Part shown: positions 1-7,816 of the stretch, one piece after another
Numbering within the stretch: the first letter of the stretch is position 1
Layout of the letters: every line of letters starts with the position of its first letter
From: DATGEP01 sp035310125
GTDB taxonomy: Bacteria; Chloroflexota; Ktedonobacteria; Ktedonobacterales; JADMIN01
Assembly: GCA_035310125.1 (NCBI GenBank)
Contig: DATGEP010000259.1
Coordinates: 1 to 25,030 of the forward strand
Length of the DNA: 25,030 bases
Reading direction: 5' to 3'
Notes under the pieces: model-generated
The model's input: only the letters and a program-made list of their open reading frames with translations
What the model was told of the DNA's origin: nothing
Databases searched by the model: none
Program-made: the position numbers and the translations under genes

Positions 1-1
1 C

Positions 2-541
2 CTCGGGCACCGGCGTATGGCCCTGGTAAACCATCTGGAGGACCCCTTCGCGCCCGCGTACCCTGACGCGCGCCACACTGGCTATCGTGTCGCGCTGGCC
101 GAGGCCGGTCTGCAGCCGCGGCCAGAGTACGAGCACGTCACCGACTTCACTCCGGAAGCCGGCGCTGAGGCGATGCGAGACCTGATGGCGCTGCCCGAGC
201 CGCCTACCGCTGTGTTCGCGGGCAGCGACAGTCAGGCGCTTGGCATCCTGGAAGCGGCGCGGCAGGCGGGTCGACGCGTGCCCGAGGACGTGTCGGTGGT
301 CGGCTATAACGACATTGAAGTGGCGGCCTTTCTGGGCCTGACGACGATCCACATCCCAATGCGCGAGTTGGGTCGATATGGCGTCGAACTGCTGCTGGAG
401 GCAATTGACAATCCTGACGCGCCGCCGGCGCAGATCCGTTTGCCGGCTGAGCTCGTCGTTCGTCGTTCGTCTGGGCTTGCCGCCGCGTCACCTGTCCGCA
501 CGGGTCGCGCGCGTCCGTTAGCTTCGAGGTCGGCGGTGTAG
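2..541 (+). CDS. LacI-family transcriptional regulator, C-terminal part (cut by window edge)
   Basis: This is the effector-binding half of a LacI/GalR-type repressor. The reading frame is already open at base 2 and begins with LGHRRMALV, the usual strand-turn of the periplasmic-binding-protein-like fold, so the N-terminal DNA-binding helix-turn-helix lies outside the window. Visible family hallmarks are PPTAVFAGSDSQALGIL, VPEDVSVVGYNDIE and the closing PAELVVRRSSG. Such regulators usually bind a sugar or sugar derivative and control a nearby transport or catabolic operon; which one cannot be told here, because the gene is followed by about 290 bases without a clear gene. The last roughly 20 residues (after RRSSG) are an arginine- and alanine-rich tail of no known meaning. 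Family assignment is firm; ligand is unknown. Confidence 0.9.
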   Translation, partial: LGHRRMALVNHLEDPFAPAYPDARHTGYRVALAEAGLQPRPEYEHVTDFTPEAGAEAMRDLMALPEPPTAVFAGSDSQALGILEAARQAGRRVPEDVSVVGYNDIEVAAFLGLTTIHIPMRELGRYGVELLLEAIDNPDAPPAQIRLPAELVVRRSSGLAAASPVRTGRARPLASRSAV

Positions 542-829
542 TTCGGCAATCGGTTGATGTCATTGGCTGGACCAGCAGTTTCTCAGCGTGCGCCAATGCC
601 CAGGCAAGAATGAGCGTATACATACCGCTGGGCGTTTCGTACACCTGGCGGCGTTGGCGTTGAGCGCCGTCTGGGCAGCACTGAGTCGGCGGCTTCTGGC
701 GCGATGCGCGAGTCCGTGACTCCGCAGCCTCACCATCGCGTTCGCACCCCGTATTGCGATTGGCTGTCGTCTGAGCAGCGCTGTGCACCCTGTGCACGAC
801 AATCTTCCAGTCGGATGGCGTGACGTCGG
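542..829. other. intergenic stretch, no supported gene
   Basis: No reading frame here looks like a real protein. Weak minus-strand frames exist, one containing YETPSGMYTLILAWALAHAE, which could be a decayed fragment, but I recognise no family. Near the right end, GTGCAC is repeated at 783-788 and 792-797 around CCT, giving a near-palindrome that could be an operator; there is no other support for it. Confidence 0.4.
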
Positions 830-847
830 GTGGGTTCGCATGCTACG

Positions 848-2149
848 ATGGAATCGTTTCCATACAGCACATGTGACCGCGGCGGTCCTTCCAGTGAGCT
901 CTCGCCGAGCTACGCGACCGCGGACGAAGGAGAACCGCATCGGATTGCCCAGCTTGCTCCGATTTCCGAAAGCGTCCCGCCGGTGCGCTATGGTGGCACA
1001 GAGCGGGTCGTCGCGACGCTGACCGAGGAACTGGTCCGCCGCAAGCACCAGGTGACGCTCTTTGCGTCTGGCGACTCGGCCACCTCGGCATGCCTTGTGC
1101 CGGTGGTGGAGCAGGCGGTCTGGCATCAACCACTGCCGCATGCGGACTCGGCGCGATTGCTCGGCGTTGCGCTCGGCAAGCTGGCACGCGTAATCCACGA
1201 ATTCGACATCGTCCACAACCACGTGGGGTACCTGGCATACCCGCTTGCGCGCCTGGCTCCATGCCCGGTGGTGACCACGCTTCACGGTCGCCTCGACGTG
1301 CCCGAATTGGCGCCACTCTACCGCGAGTTCACCGATGTGCCGCTCGTATCCATTAGCTATGCCCAGCGCCGGCCTGAACCCAACGCCCGTTGGGTTGCCA
1401 CGATCCAACACGGAATCGATTTGTCCCAGCATACGTTCAACGCGCGGCCCGGCGCGTATCTGGCGTTTCTGGGGCGCATCTCACACGACAAGGGACTGGA
1501 CACGGCCATCCGGGTCGCCCGACGGGCCGGGTTGCCCCTGAAGATCGCCGCCCGGATGCCGCTCCCCGACCGACGGGATCCGGAGGTTCGCAAAGATTGG
1601 CAGTACTACGAGCAGGTGGTGCAACCGCTCCTGGACGGGCCAGGCATGGAGATGGTCGGCGAGGTAGGTGGCGCGGACAAGAATGCGTTCCTTGGCAACG
1701 CCGCGGCGCTGTTATTCCCCATCCGCTGGCCCGAGCCATTCGGTCTGGTGATGCCCGAGGCCCTCGCAAGCGGCACCCCGGTGTTAGCGCTTCGCGCAGG
1801 GAGTGTACCCGAGGTAGTGGAGGACGGAGTCAGTGGCTTCATCTGCCAGAACGAGGACGAGCTAGTCCAGGCAGTCGCGCGCATCCCCCAACTCGATCGC
1901 GCGCGCTGCCGCCTCGAGGCGGAACGGCGCTTCTGCTCGCACATGATGGCCGATCGGTACGAGGCGCTCTACGCACGCTTAATCGGCGACTCACACCCAC
2001 ACGCAGCGCCCGCGTTCCCTGAAGTCGGTGCAGTCGTGTTGAAGGTTGCTCCGCGAGACGGCGGTGCCGAAGCACGGACCAGTCGTGATCAAGCGGAAGA
2101 CGCCACGGATCGCCTGAGTCGGGCGATCACCCGAATAGGACGCTGGTAA
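848..2149 (+). CDS. glycosyltransferase family 4 (group 1)
   Basis: Predicted GT-B fold retaining glycosyltransferase that moves a sugar from a nucleotide-sugar donor to an acceptor, probably in cell-surface glycan or glycolipid synthesis. From the ATG at 848 it is 433 residues. Family homology begins only near residue 32 (RIAQLAPISESVPPVRYGG, with the glycine-rich donor loop GGTERV). Later motifs are FDIVHNHVGY, FLGRISHDKGLDTAIRVA at the domain junction, and the E-x7-E signature in PEPFGLVMPEALASGTPV near residue 295. The first 31 residues look unlike the family, and a strong ribosome site with a damaged ATG sits at 926-940, so 848 (or GTG 830) is only the best available start. The stop is one base before the next gene, which implies co-transcription. 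The C-terminal 50 residues are a polar extension. Confidence 0.85.
   Translation: MESFPYSTCDRGGPSSELSPSYATADEGEPHRIAQLAPISESVPPVRYGGTERVVATLTEELVRRKHQVTLFASGDSATSACLVPVVEQAVWHQPLPHADSARLLGVALGKLARVIHEFDIVHNHVGYLAYPLARLAPCPVVTTLHGRLDVPELAPLYREFTDVPLVSISYAQRRPEPNARWVATIQHGIDLSQHTFNARPGAYLAFLGRISHDKGLDTAIRVARRAGLPLKIAARMPLPDRRDPEVRKDWQYYEQVVQPLLDGPGMEMVGEVGGADKNAFLGNAAALLFPIRWPEPFGLVMPEALASGTPVLALRAGSVPEVVEDGVSGFICQNEDELVQAVARIPQLDRARCRLEAERRFCSHMMADRYEALYARLIGDSHPHAAPAFPEVGAVVLKVAPRDGGAEARTSRDQAEDATDRLSRAITRIGRW
926..932 (+). promoter_or_regulatory. strong ribosome binding site left without its start codon
   Basis: GAAGGAG is a near-perfect Shine-Dalgarno sequence. Six bases later comes AT followed directly by CGGATTGCCCAG. 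Restoring one G would give ATG CGG ATT GCC CAG, encoding MRIAQ, the normal beginning of this glycosyltransferase family. The ribosome site therefore points to an original start at 939, lost by a one-base deletion or by a sequencing error. Confidence 0.55.
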
Positions 2150-2150
2150 G

Positions 2151-2783
2151 ATGAATGGACACGACCTACGTCCCTCTGGCGTCCGTCTGAAACGGGCGTA
2201 CGAGAAAGCTGACGAACGCGACGGCGTGCGGGTGCTCGTCGATCGCCTCTGGCCGCGTGGCGTATCAAAAGACGCGGCCCACCTCGATGCCTGGATGAAG
2301 GAACTGGGACCCTCCGACGAGCTCCGCACGTGGTTCGGCCACCGAACGGATCGATGGAACAGCTTTCGAGGGCGATACCAGGAAGAATTGCGCACACCAC
2401 TACGTCAACTGCTGCTTGCCGAACTTGAGTCAGTTGCCCGCGCATCGACCCTCACTCTCGTCTACGGCGCGCGCGACACGCACGACAACGAAGCCGTGGT
2501 CATCCGGGAGTACCTGCTCGGCAAGCACCTGAAATCCAATGCAAGCTGGGAAGATGCCGGAAGCCTGCTCGCCACGCTGGGCGTCGTAGCGGCCGCACAT
2601 TCCGGTGCTCAAGTGCCGATCTCCACGCTGAAACTCTTCGTCGCTGCCCATCTCACCGATCGTACCCTCGAGAACGCTCTGCAGGCTCTTCAATCCGCTG
2701 GCATGCTGCGCAAGTCCTCGGATGGATGGCAGTTGACATCGCGTGCTGTCAAGCGAGTGCGACAGCTATCGGACGCGGCGTAG
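2151..2783 (+). CDS. DUF488 family protein with C-terminal winged-helix-like extension
   Basis: Residues 1-128 match the DUF488 (YeaO-like) family: VRLKRAYEKADERDGVRVLVDRLWPRGVSK, LGPSDELRTWFGHRTDRW and LTLVYGARDTHDNEAVV are its conserved blocks. The biochemical role of that family is unknown. Typical members end near 115-130 residues, but this one continues to 210 with a segment that looks like a small helical or winged-helix domain (LLATLGVVAAAHSGAQVPIS, then TLENALQALQSAGMLRKSSD and LTSRAVKRVRQL). The nucleotide sequence for the start of this tail recurs 620 bases downstream. The ATG lies one base after the glycosyltransferase stop, with AGGACG inside the upstream gene as a weak ribosome site. 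The tail may bind DNA or a partner, but this is inference from shape only. Confidence 0.85.
   Translation: MNGHDLRPSGVRLKRAYEKADERDGVRVLVDRLWPRGVSKDAAHLDAWMKELGPSDELRTWFGHRTDRWNSFRGRYQEELRTPLRQLLLAELESVARASTLTLVYGARDTHDNEAVVIREYLLGKHLKSNASWEDAGSLLATLGVVAAAHSGAQVPISTLKLFVAAHLTDRTLENALQALQSAGMLRKSSDGWQLTSRAVKRVRQLSDAA
2551..2640 (+). repeat. 90-bp direct repeat, copy 1 (inside DUF488 tail)
   Basis: This stretch aligns without gaps to 3171-3260; by my count 77 of 90 bases match, with the strongest block over the region encoding AHSGAQVPISTL. Most differences fall at third codon positions, so both copies evolved under protein-level constraint before one decayed. Confidence 0.85.
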
Positions 2784-3096
2784 GCGGGCGACGGCGGAAG
2801 ACCGAGTGTGAAGCGATCGGCGCACAAGATCGCGCGCATGATTCACCTGAGTCCAAAGGGTTTCGACCCAACTCTTGACGGTGGCCTGGTACGCAATCAC
2901 ATGACCTTGACAGGCGGCCTGTCATCCTGGTTCACCTCAGAACGTGTGGCCTCGACCGCTGCTCGGCTCGAAGCCGAAGTCCTACTTGGAGGCGCGTTGG
3001 AACCGGTGCGAGAGAGAACACGACGCCGTACGCGCGCACGTCAGAGCCACAGTCCTCGTGACGTCCATGCACCATCACGGAGCGAAGGAGCACTCA
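2784..3096 (+). other. stretch without a supported gene
   Basis: An open frame from GTG 2808 runs through here and on into the next locus, but its product is rich in R, S and H and matches nothing I know. A second frame with GSKPKSYLEARWNRCEREHD could be a fragment of a lost gene. The end of the stretch carries GAAGGAG (3085-3091), a good ribosome site for the ATG at 3097. Confidence 0.4.
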
Positions 3097-3262
3097 ATGA
3101 CGGCAACAGATCACGCATCACTACGAAGCGACGACAAGCTCACGACAACCTATCCGCGCGAAGACGTGGGCGGATGCAGGGGGCCTGCTCGCCGCGCTGG
3201 GTGTGGCAGCAGCCGCGCATTCCGGCGCTCAAGTGCCGATCTCCACGCTGAGACTCTTCGTG
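3097..3262 (+). pseudogene. relic of a stand-alone copy of the DUF488-tail domain
   Basis: A strong ribosome site (GAAGGAG, six bases before ATG) precedes MTATDHASLRSDDKLTTTYP. Around 3155-3165 the sense moves to another frame that reads KTWADAGGLLAALGVAAAAH and continues SGAQVPISTLRLFVGG, very close to the tail of the upstream DUF488 protein. It then stops matching, just where a DsbA-like relic begins in yet another frame. The best reading is a small protein carrying the tail domain alone, now frameshifted and truncated. The ribosome site shows that it once had its own start and was not simply a broken DUF488 gene. Function unknown. Confidence 0.55.
3171..3260 (+). repeat. 90-bp direct repeat, copy 2
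   Basis: Second copy of the segment at 2551-2640, same orientation, 620 bases downstream. It reads DAGGLLAALGVAAAAHSG in a frame that does not continue into the downstream relic. Confidence 0.85.
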
Positions 3263-3263
3263 G

Positions 3264-3942
3264 GTGGTTCTCACCGAATACGAGGGTCGTGTTCGCCTGC
3301 GCGTCCGCCCGTTTCCGCTGGAGATGATGGGCGGCGAGGCTGCGCCGCGGGCGATCCTGGAGCAGGAGTGGTGGCTCGCGGCGATCCAGGAGCCGCTGAC
3401 CGAATTCGCACTCTTCCTGGGTGACGATTGGCCGACTTCAACGCTGCCAGCATTTGAGGTGGCATGGTGCGCACTTCAACAGAGCGAGGCTGCATTGCTC
3501 GACCTCGACCTGCGCATACATCGCGCGTTCTTCGCCGAGGGACGCAATACCGGCCGCCGCGACGTACTACTCGAACTTGCCCAGGCCGTGGGCATCGATG
3601 TTCGGCGGGTGACTGCGGAACTCGACAGCGGTCGACCGCGAGAAGCCGTCCTGGAACGAGGCGCCGCTTGGGCAGGAGCGTTACCGAGTGCGCGGGACGC
3701 CCACACTGATGCTGGCGGACGGCACCAAACTACGACATCCGATTGCGTTCGCGCGAATGCGGGAGGAACGCGTGGTAGGTGTGATGCCACTGCCGTGTCA
3801 TGGTCAGGAGTGCCTGCAAGCCACGCGCGATCTGTTCGAGCGATCGCTCGAGCAGGGGCGCCAGTGGTCCCGGATGACTGATGTTCAGCCGTTCGGTCGA
3901 GTCCGCACGACCCGGAGGCGCGCGGGATCAAGCTTGAGATGA
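3264..3942 (+). pseudogene. DsbA-family (FrnE-like) thiol oxidoreductase relic
   Basis: The frame from 3264 encodes LTEYEGRVRLRVRPFPLE, then DLDLRIHRAFFAEGRNTGRR and LLELAQAVGIDVRRVTAEL, the typical middle of the FrnE/DsbA helical insertion. The closing cis-proline region (RYRVRGTPTLMLADGT, 3682 onward) is in the next frame, so a one-base frame break lies near 3645-3655. The N-terminal strand with the CxxC active site is missing altogether; it would precede EYEGRV and has been replaced by the winged-helix-like relic. Without the CxxC and with a broken frame the product cannot work as a disulfide oxidoreductase. The C-terminus past 3800 (ECLQATRDLFERSLEQGRQW) is plausible family sequence. Family assignment rests on pattern recognition of the whole protein. 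Confidence 0.75.
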
Positions 3943-4009
3943 GGTTCGCCGCCCGACGCTTTTTCGGTGTCAGGAAATTCGCCGAACGCTACGTGTTGGA
4001 GGCTCTGGG

Positions 4010-4978
4010 ATGCTGAAGCAACTATTGGTCTCGCTGGATGGGACGCCGGAGGCGGCCAGCGTGCTCCCGACGGCCAGTACGCTCGCACACGCGGTCGGCG
4101 CTGGCCTGCACCTGGTTCGCGTCGTGCCCGAACGCGGGCCTTCTGCCGCGAACGTCGCCCAGCTTTTGGCGGTCGCTACTCAGTACCTGGATGGCGTGGC
4201 CGCGGAAGTCCGGCAGGCAACGAGCCTGCTGGTGGACACGGCCGCCCGTGAAGGCGAACCGAGCGCTCGGATCGTGGAAGAGGTCCTGGCCGCGGGAGCC
4301 GACCTCCTGGTCATGGCGACGCACGGTCGGAGCGGGCTGCAACGCGCGATGCTCGGAAGCGTGGCTGAGCGGACGCTCGTGCACAGCGCTGTGCCGGTGC
4401 TGCTGCAGCGCCCGGGCGGCAGGCAAGTGACGGCCATCCGGACATTGCTCGTGCCGGTTGACGGATCGCCTGGCGGCGCGCTCGCGCTCGGAACGGCGGT
4501 GGCACTTGCGCGTGCAACTCGTGCTCGAATCGTGCTCGTGCAGGTGGTCGTGCCACTTGCTGTTGCGCTGATAAACAGCGGGGGTGCCATGGCGCCAACC
4601 TACATCGATCCAGCCTGGGACGAGGAGGCGCTGCACAGCGCCCAGGGGTACGTCACTGGACTGGCAAATCGTCTCCAGCGAGTTGGGATCGATGTCGAGG
4701 GGCGCGTCGAACAGGGGCAGCGAGTGGAGGAGACCATCATCACGACGGCCGACCAGGTAGATGCGGACATCATTGTCATGAGTACCCATGCCCTGACGGG
4801 TGCTGCCCGAGCCGTACTTGGTAGCGTCGCCGACGCACTGGTTCGCACCGCGGGCCATCCGGTCCTGCTTGTGCGGCAGGAAACCGCGGCGCGCCTGGTC
4901 GAGTCGCAGCGTCAGGCGGAACCGCTTCCAGTGTCACCCACACAAACCAACGCAACCGAGGTTGAGGACCATCCGTAG
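4010..4978 (+). CDS. universal stress protein with two UspA domains
   Basis: A 322-residue cytoplasmic protein made of two UspA domains, about residues 1-145 and 146-300, with a short polar tail. Each begins with a beta strand (KQLLVSLDGTPEA; IRTLLVPVDGSPGG) and ends with the nucleotide-loop region (LLVMATHGRSG...LGSVAERTL; IIVMSTHALTG...LGSVADALV). The classical ATP motif G-x2-G-x9-G-S is A-TH-G-x9-G-S in the first domain and S-TH-A-x9-G-S in the second, so ATP binding is possible in the first and doubtful in the second. The ATG follows GGAGG with seven bases between. Such proteins respond to starvation, redox and oxygen stress; the CBS-domain gene next downstream fits an adenylate-sensing theme. 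Monocistronic or coupled to the CBS gene is unclear (gap of 136 bases). Confidence 0.92.
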   Translation: MLKQLLVSLDGTPEAASVLPTASTLAHAVGAGLHLVRVVPERGPSAANVAQLLAVATQYLDGVAAEVRQATSLLVDTAAREGEPSARIVEEVLAAGADLLVMATHGRSGLQRAMLGSVAERTLVHSAVPVLLQRPGGRQVTAIRTLLVPVDGSPGGALALGTAVALARATRARIVLVQVVVPLAVALINSGGAMAPTYIDPAWDEEALHSAQGYVTGLANRLQRVGIDVEGRVEQGQRVEETIITTADQVDADIIVMSTHALTGAARAVLGSVADALVRTAGHPVLLVRQETAARLVESQRQAEPLPVSPTQTNATEVEDHP

Positions 4979-5114
4979 TCGGGCAGGACGTGACGACAGA
5001 TCAGCCACGCGGTTGTTGATTCCCCCGTTGCTGCGTTGTCAGAGCGGGATCATTGCGAATCGCAGACCGTCGCGGGCGCGCGAGACTGGAGGTGGCCCAG
5101 CGGTGGAGCCCCAC

Positions 5115-5591
5115 ATGGACGACAGGTTCAAGTTCAACGAACACGTCGCGGAGATCCTGGAACGGTTGCGGCGCGAGCCGTCACTTCGAGGTTGGGTCCT
5201 CACGGCGCCAACGCGAGCGCTGGCGACGCTGCGCGTCAGCCTGGACGACGATCAACTCGTCGAACTGCTCGAACAGATCGAAGCGATGGATCAGCGGTCA
5301 ATGCACGTGACCGCGCGTGAGGTGATGACGAGCAACGTGATCACGACGACGCCTGAATCCTCCACTCACGAGGCAGCGGACGCGCTGGTTGCGAACCGCA
5401 TCAGCGGACTTCCCGTCCGCGAGCCAGGCGGGAGGATCGTGGGCATACTCAGCGTGTACGACGTGCTCGCGAAGTCGGGCTCCACTGTGCGTGAGGTCAT
5501 GACCAACGATGTGACGACCGTGTCAAAGACGACACCAATCACAGGGCCAGGGCGGCGTGCGCGTCGACAAGACGTGCGTTGGCGTTGGTGA
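5115..5591 (+). pseudogene. CBS-domain protein, second CBS domain cut by a transposase relic
   Basis: From ATG 5115, preceded by GGTGGAG, the protein has an N-terminal helical region (residues 1-65) and then a CBS domain (VTAREVMTSNVITTTPESST, ALVANRISGLPVRE, IVGILSVYDVLAKSG). A second CBS domain begins (VREVMTNDVTTVSKTTPI) but ends at about base 5540. The remaining 17 or so codons up to the stop at 5591 are not CBS-like and are antisense to a Tn3-family transposase fragment. CBS pairs bind AMP, ATP or SAM in the cleft between the two repeats, so the truncated product would lack half of the ligand site. The gene probably once encoded a paired-CBS stress sensor working alongside the upstream universal stress protein. 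Confidence 0.85.
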
Positions 5592-5900
5592 TCGTGTCGG
5601 TCCGCAGGTAGTTCTGCCCGATCCACGCCAGTCGAGCGTGCGTGAGTGCTGGGACCTCTGGCCGCACCAGTGGCTCGAGGCCCACATTGCGTGCCTCGGC
5701 AAGCTGCGCGGCGCACACGCTGATATCGGCAGATCGTCGGCGCGTGCGCCGTGCTCGTTGACGTGGGTGAAGTCCGAGGCAAAGCCGGTCCAGGTCCGGA
5801 CCTGCAACAGCAGTTCGGGCAACTCGACCCGCGGCAACCGCTGAGCGACCAGCGTTTTCAGCGCCAACAGTGACGGCGGTTCGTCAGCGTGGAGCGCGCA
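5541..5900 (-). mobile_element. Tn3-family transposase (TnpA) fragment
   Basis: Reading right to left, the minus strand encodes EPPSLLALKTLVAQRLPRVE, then LPELLLQVRTWTGFASDFTH and VNEHGARADDL. After a one-base shift near 5728 it continues ADISVCAAQLAEARNVGLEP, LVRPEVPALTHARLAWIGQN and YLRTDTITNANARLVDAHAA. This is the well-known DDE-region block of Tn3-family TnpA (usual order: PRVELPELLLEV, ARTGF, SLLAVLLAEACN, WVDQNYLRAETL, NARLVDAQA). Only about 115 of roughly 1000 residues remain and no 38-bp terminal inverted repeats were seen, so it is a dead remnant. Its left edge sits exactly where the CBS gene loses homology. The right edge, around 5900, is blurred. Confidence 0.85.
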
Positions 5901-6387
5901 AATGTAACGAGTAACGAACCTTCACACACCTGTAGCAGAACATTCCGTCTGCCATATACCACTTGTAACTCCGGAGTAGTCGGCGTGGCACCATGCTTGC
6001 TAGACAATTGTTGCGTTTCCAAAGATGAATCGAAGGCTGCCCTGCCCAGGGCCGCAGTTAGCCGCCGGATCTTCACCACACCATTCTCAGTCGAACCTCA
6101 AACCTGCTCCGCGTGGACCTGCTTAGTCGCGCTCGACCTCGTTATCCTGGACACACGGCGCGCCGGCGGACCCACGCTGATCCCTTGGGAAAGGAGGCGC
6201 CGCCAACACCACCCAGACCTGCATGCAGGCCATCCCTTGCTAACAGGTGCAGAGCCTAGGACCTTGGTCTGTATTCTCAGTCGCGATGTCCCCGACATAA
6301 GGCCTTCGCATCGTTCACAGCTTGGTTGTGGTGGCTTACAGCCTCCGCGGCAGGCTCTGCACGTGACGTTGCAGCCGGAGAGTTGCC
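5901..6387. other. long non-coding stretch between transposase relic and secreted-protein gene
   Basis: The first 200 bases are visibly lower in GC than the rest of the window and hold ACAATTGT as a small palindrome near 6004-6011. Open frames run through, but they are rich in R, S, T and H and match no family. The low-GC part may be leftover insertion DNA or a promoter region for the gene at 6388; no convincing -35/-10 pair was found. Confidence 0.4.
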
Positions 6388-7104
6388 ATGCAGCCATTGA
6401 GAGCACTGGTTCTTGCCGCCGCCGTACTTGCGCTCGGAGTTCGCCCAGCCCTCGCCGAGCCAGCATCAGAGCCATCCAGGTCCGGATCAACTGGGACGGC
6501 AGTCCTGACCCTGATCACACAAGTCGGCGACGATGTATTTTCGACGACCAATGTGGCGCCGCTCTTAGACCCCACGACCACCTCGACCCAGCACTACGGG
6601 CCGTTCGCGAGCAGCTCGCCTGATTCGAGCACCTGCGGCAACAATTGGGCCCAGGACACATTTGATCGCCACTTCACGGTGAGAAACAATCGCGACGGGA
6701 CCTTCACGGTCGTTGAGCAATTCAAAAATGGCGCCTTCACTACTTTTGCGGGCAACAGCCCTGGCGGCTGCGACACTGACCCCGGGGGGACAATCGTTGC
6801 GGGCAAAATCGGCGATCTGCATGGCTACGAGATCATTACCGTCACGGGCATGCAGACCTCCCAGGACGCGAGTTGCATAGCCGGGGTGCCGAGTGCGCCG
6901 TGCACCACGGCCGGGTTCGTCGGGAGCCACTTCTCCGGAGCCGCATTTGCGGTGAGCACGTTCTTCTTCCACTACAGCGCCGGCGACCAGTCGCTTGCTG
7001 TCGGTGAATGGAAGAACGCCTCGTGCGACCGTGGCGGCAACCAGGGGGACATTGCCTCCACTGCAGGGCCAACAGGCGTCGTGAAATCACCCCTCTGCGC
7101 GTAG
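6388..7104 (+). CDS. secreted six-cysteine protein of unknown function
   Basis: A 238-residue protein with a clear Sec signal peptide (MQPLRALVLAAAVLALGVRP, predicted cleavage after ALA at residue 23). The mature part is rich in T, S, G and D with few charged helices, the look of a beta-sandwich extracellular protein. Six cysteines (in STCGNN, GGCDTD, ASCIAG, APCTTA, ASCDRG and PLCA) could form three disulfides. Phrases such as FTVRNNRDGTFTVVEQFKNG and HFSGAAFAVSTFFFHYSAGD suggest repeated strands. I do not recognise the family. GGAGAG lies six bases before the ATG. It appears to be transcribed alone, with a hairpin 17 bases after the stop. Codon use is like the neighbours. Confidence 0.75.
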   Translation: MQPLRALVLAAAVLALGVRPALAEPASEPSRSGSTGTAVLTLITQVGDDVFSTTNVAPLLDPTTTSTQHYGPFASSSPDSSTCGNNWAQDTFDRHFTVRNNRDGTFTVVEQFKNGAFTTFAGNSPGGCDTDPGGTIVAGKIGDLHGYEIITVTGMQTSQDASCIAGVPSAPCTTAGFVGSHFSGAAFAVSTFFFHYSAGDQSLAVGEWKNASCDRGGNQGDIASTAGPTGVVKSPLCA

Positions 7105-7120
7105 GCGCGTTTCGTTGCGT

Positions 7121-7152
7121 CGTCCGGCCATCTTGTCGAAGATGGCCGGACG
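7121..7152 (+). terminator. perfect 14-bp stem hairpin downstream of the secreted-protein gene
   Basis: CGTCCGGCCATCTT at 7121-7134 pairs with AAGATGGCCGGACG at 7139-7152 around the four-base loop GTCG. All 14 pairs are Watson-Crick. There is no T-tract, so if it terminates transcription it is a non-canonical or bidirectional terminator, in keeping with the converging gene on the other strand. Confidence 0.65.
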
Positions 7153-7391
7153 CGCGCCGGACGCGGACGGTGCGGTTCACGCCCGGCGTGACCAAGACGC
7201 CGTGCACCGTCGAGCATGCCGTCAGGCCGGTGCCACGCGCCTGCCCCAGGCAAATTGTGTGTGCAATTGTGGGTGAGATTGGGCATTCTGGCTGGACGCG
7301 GCGCGTGGCTGAGCGCAGACTAGCGATCATGTCCAGGGGCACTGCGATGACCAGACGCGAGTTCATGACGCTGCATAGTGCTCGGCCGGTG

Positions 7392-7816
7392 TCATGCCTT
7401 GACCTCGCGCATATCAGTGTCGCCAGCATCACGACGGGCGCGTCGCGGCTGTGTGGCATCGCTCGCCAGGTTTGCATGATGTGCAAGAAACATCTCGAGC
7501 GCGTCATCCTGCAGGCGGGTCCAGCGCTCCCCGCCTGGATCATTGGCAATCTGTAAGGAGATCAACCCGGTGATGAGCGCTCTGAACAGATCCAGGGCAC
7601 GCTCGCCATGTACACCGGCCGCGTCCAGGTCAGCCCTGGTGCCGGCAAGTGCATTGACTGTTATCTCGAAGGAGTCCCGCATTGGCTCGAAGCCTGGGAT
7701 CGGCCGCTCGAAGAGCAACTGGTCTCATGTGGGTCGATCCCTTCTGGCCTGCGGGCGAGAGTGGCGGCGAGCTCTTGGGCTCCAGCCGCGTACATCGCGT
7801 CAAAGATGGCGTTCCT
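7392..7816 (-). pseudogene. TetR/AcrR-family regulator relic (N-terminal DNA-binding helices missing)
   Basis: The minus strand encodes RNAIFDAMYAAGAQELAATL, typical of helix 4 just after the TetR helix-turn-helix. A frame change near 7715 follows, then LLFERPIPGFEPMRDSFEIT, LDLFRALITGLISLQIANDP and GGERWTRLQDDALEMFLAHH, the C-terminal ligand domain of a common TetR subgroup. A stop (TGA) lies two codons before LLFERP in that frame, confirming the frameshift. The DNA-binding three-helix head is absent and is replaced, in frame, by the start of an FAD oxidoreductase. The product cannot be a DNA-binding repressor. A start at 7718 (TTG) would give only a 108-residue ligand domain. Confidence 0.75.

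Noticed and set aside
560..1432. 290-codon minus-strand open frame opposite the glycosyltransferase gene
   Set aside because: It is antisense to a clear GT4 gene, and its product is rich in R, H and C with no family pattern; long antisense frames are common in GC-rich DNA.
5541..5900. Intact Tn3-type transposon
   Set aside because: Only a short frameshifted TnpA fragment is present; no resolvase, no terminal inverted repeats and no target duplication were found.
5889..6623. 244-codon plus-strand frame across the low-GC stretch
   Set aside because: Composition is R/S/T/H-rich, it overlaps the start of the secreted protein in another frame, and no family resemblance was found.
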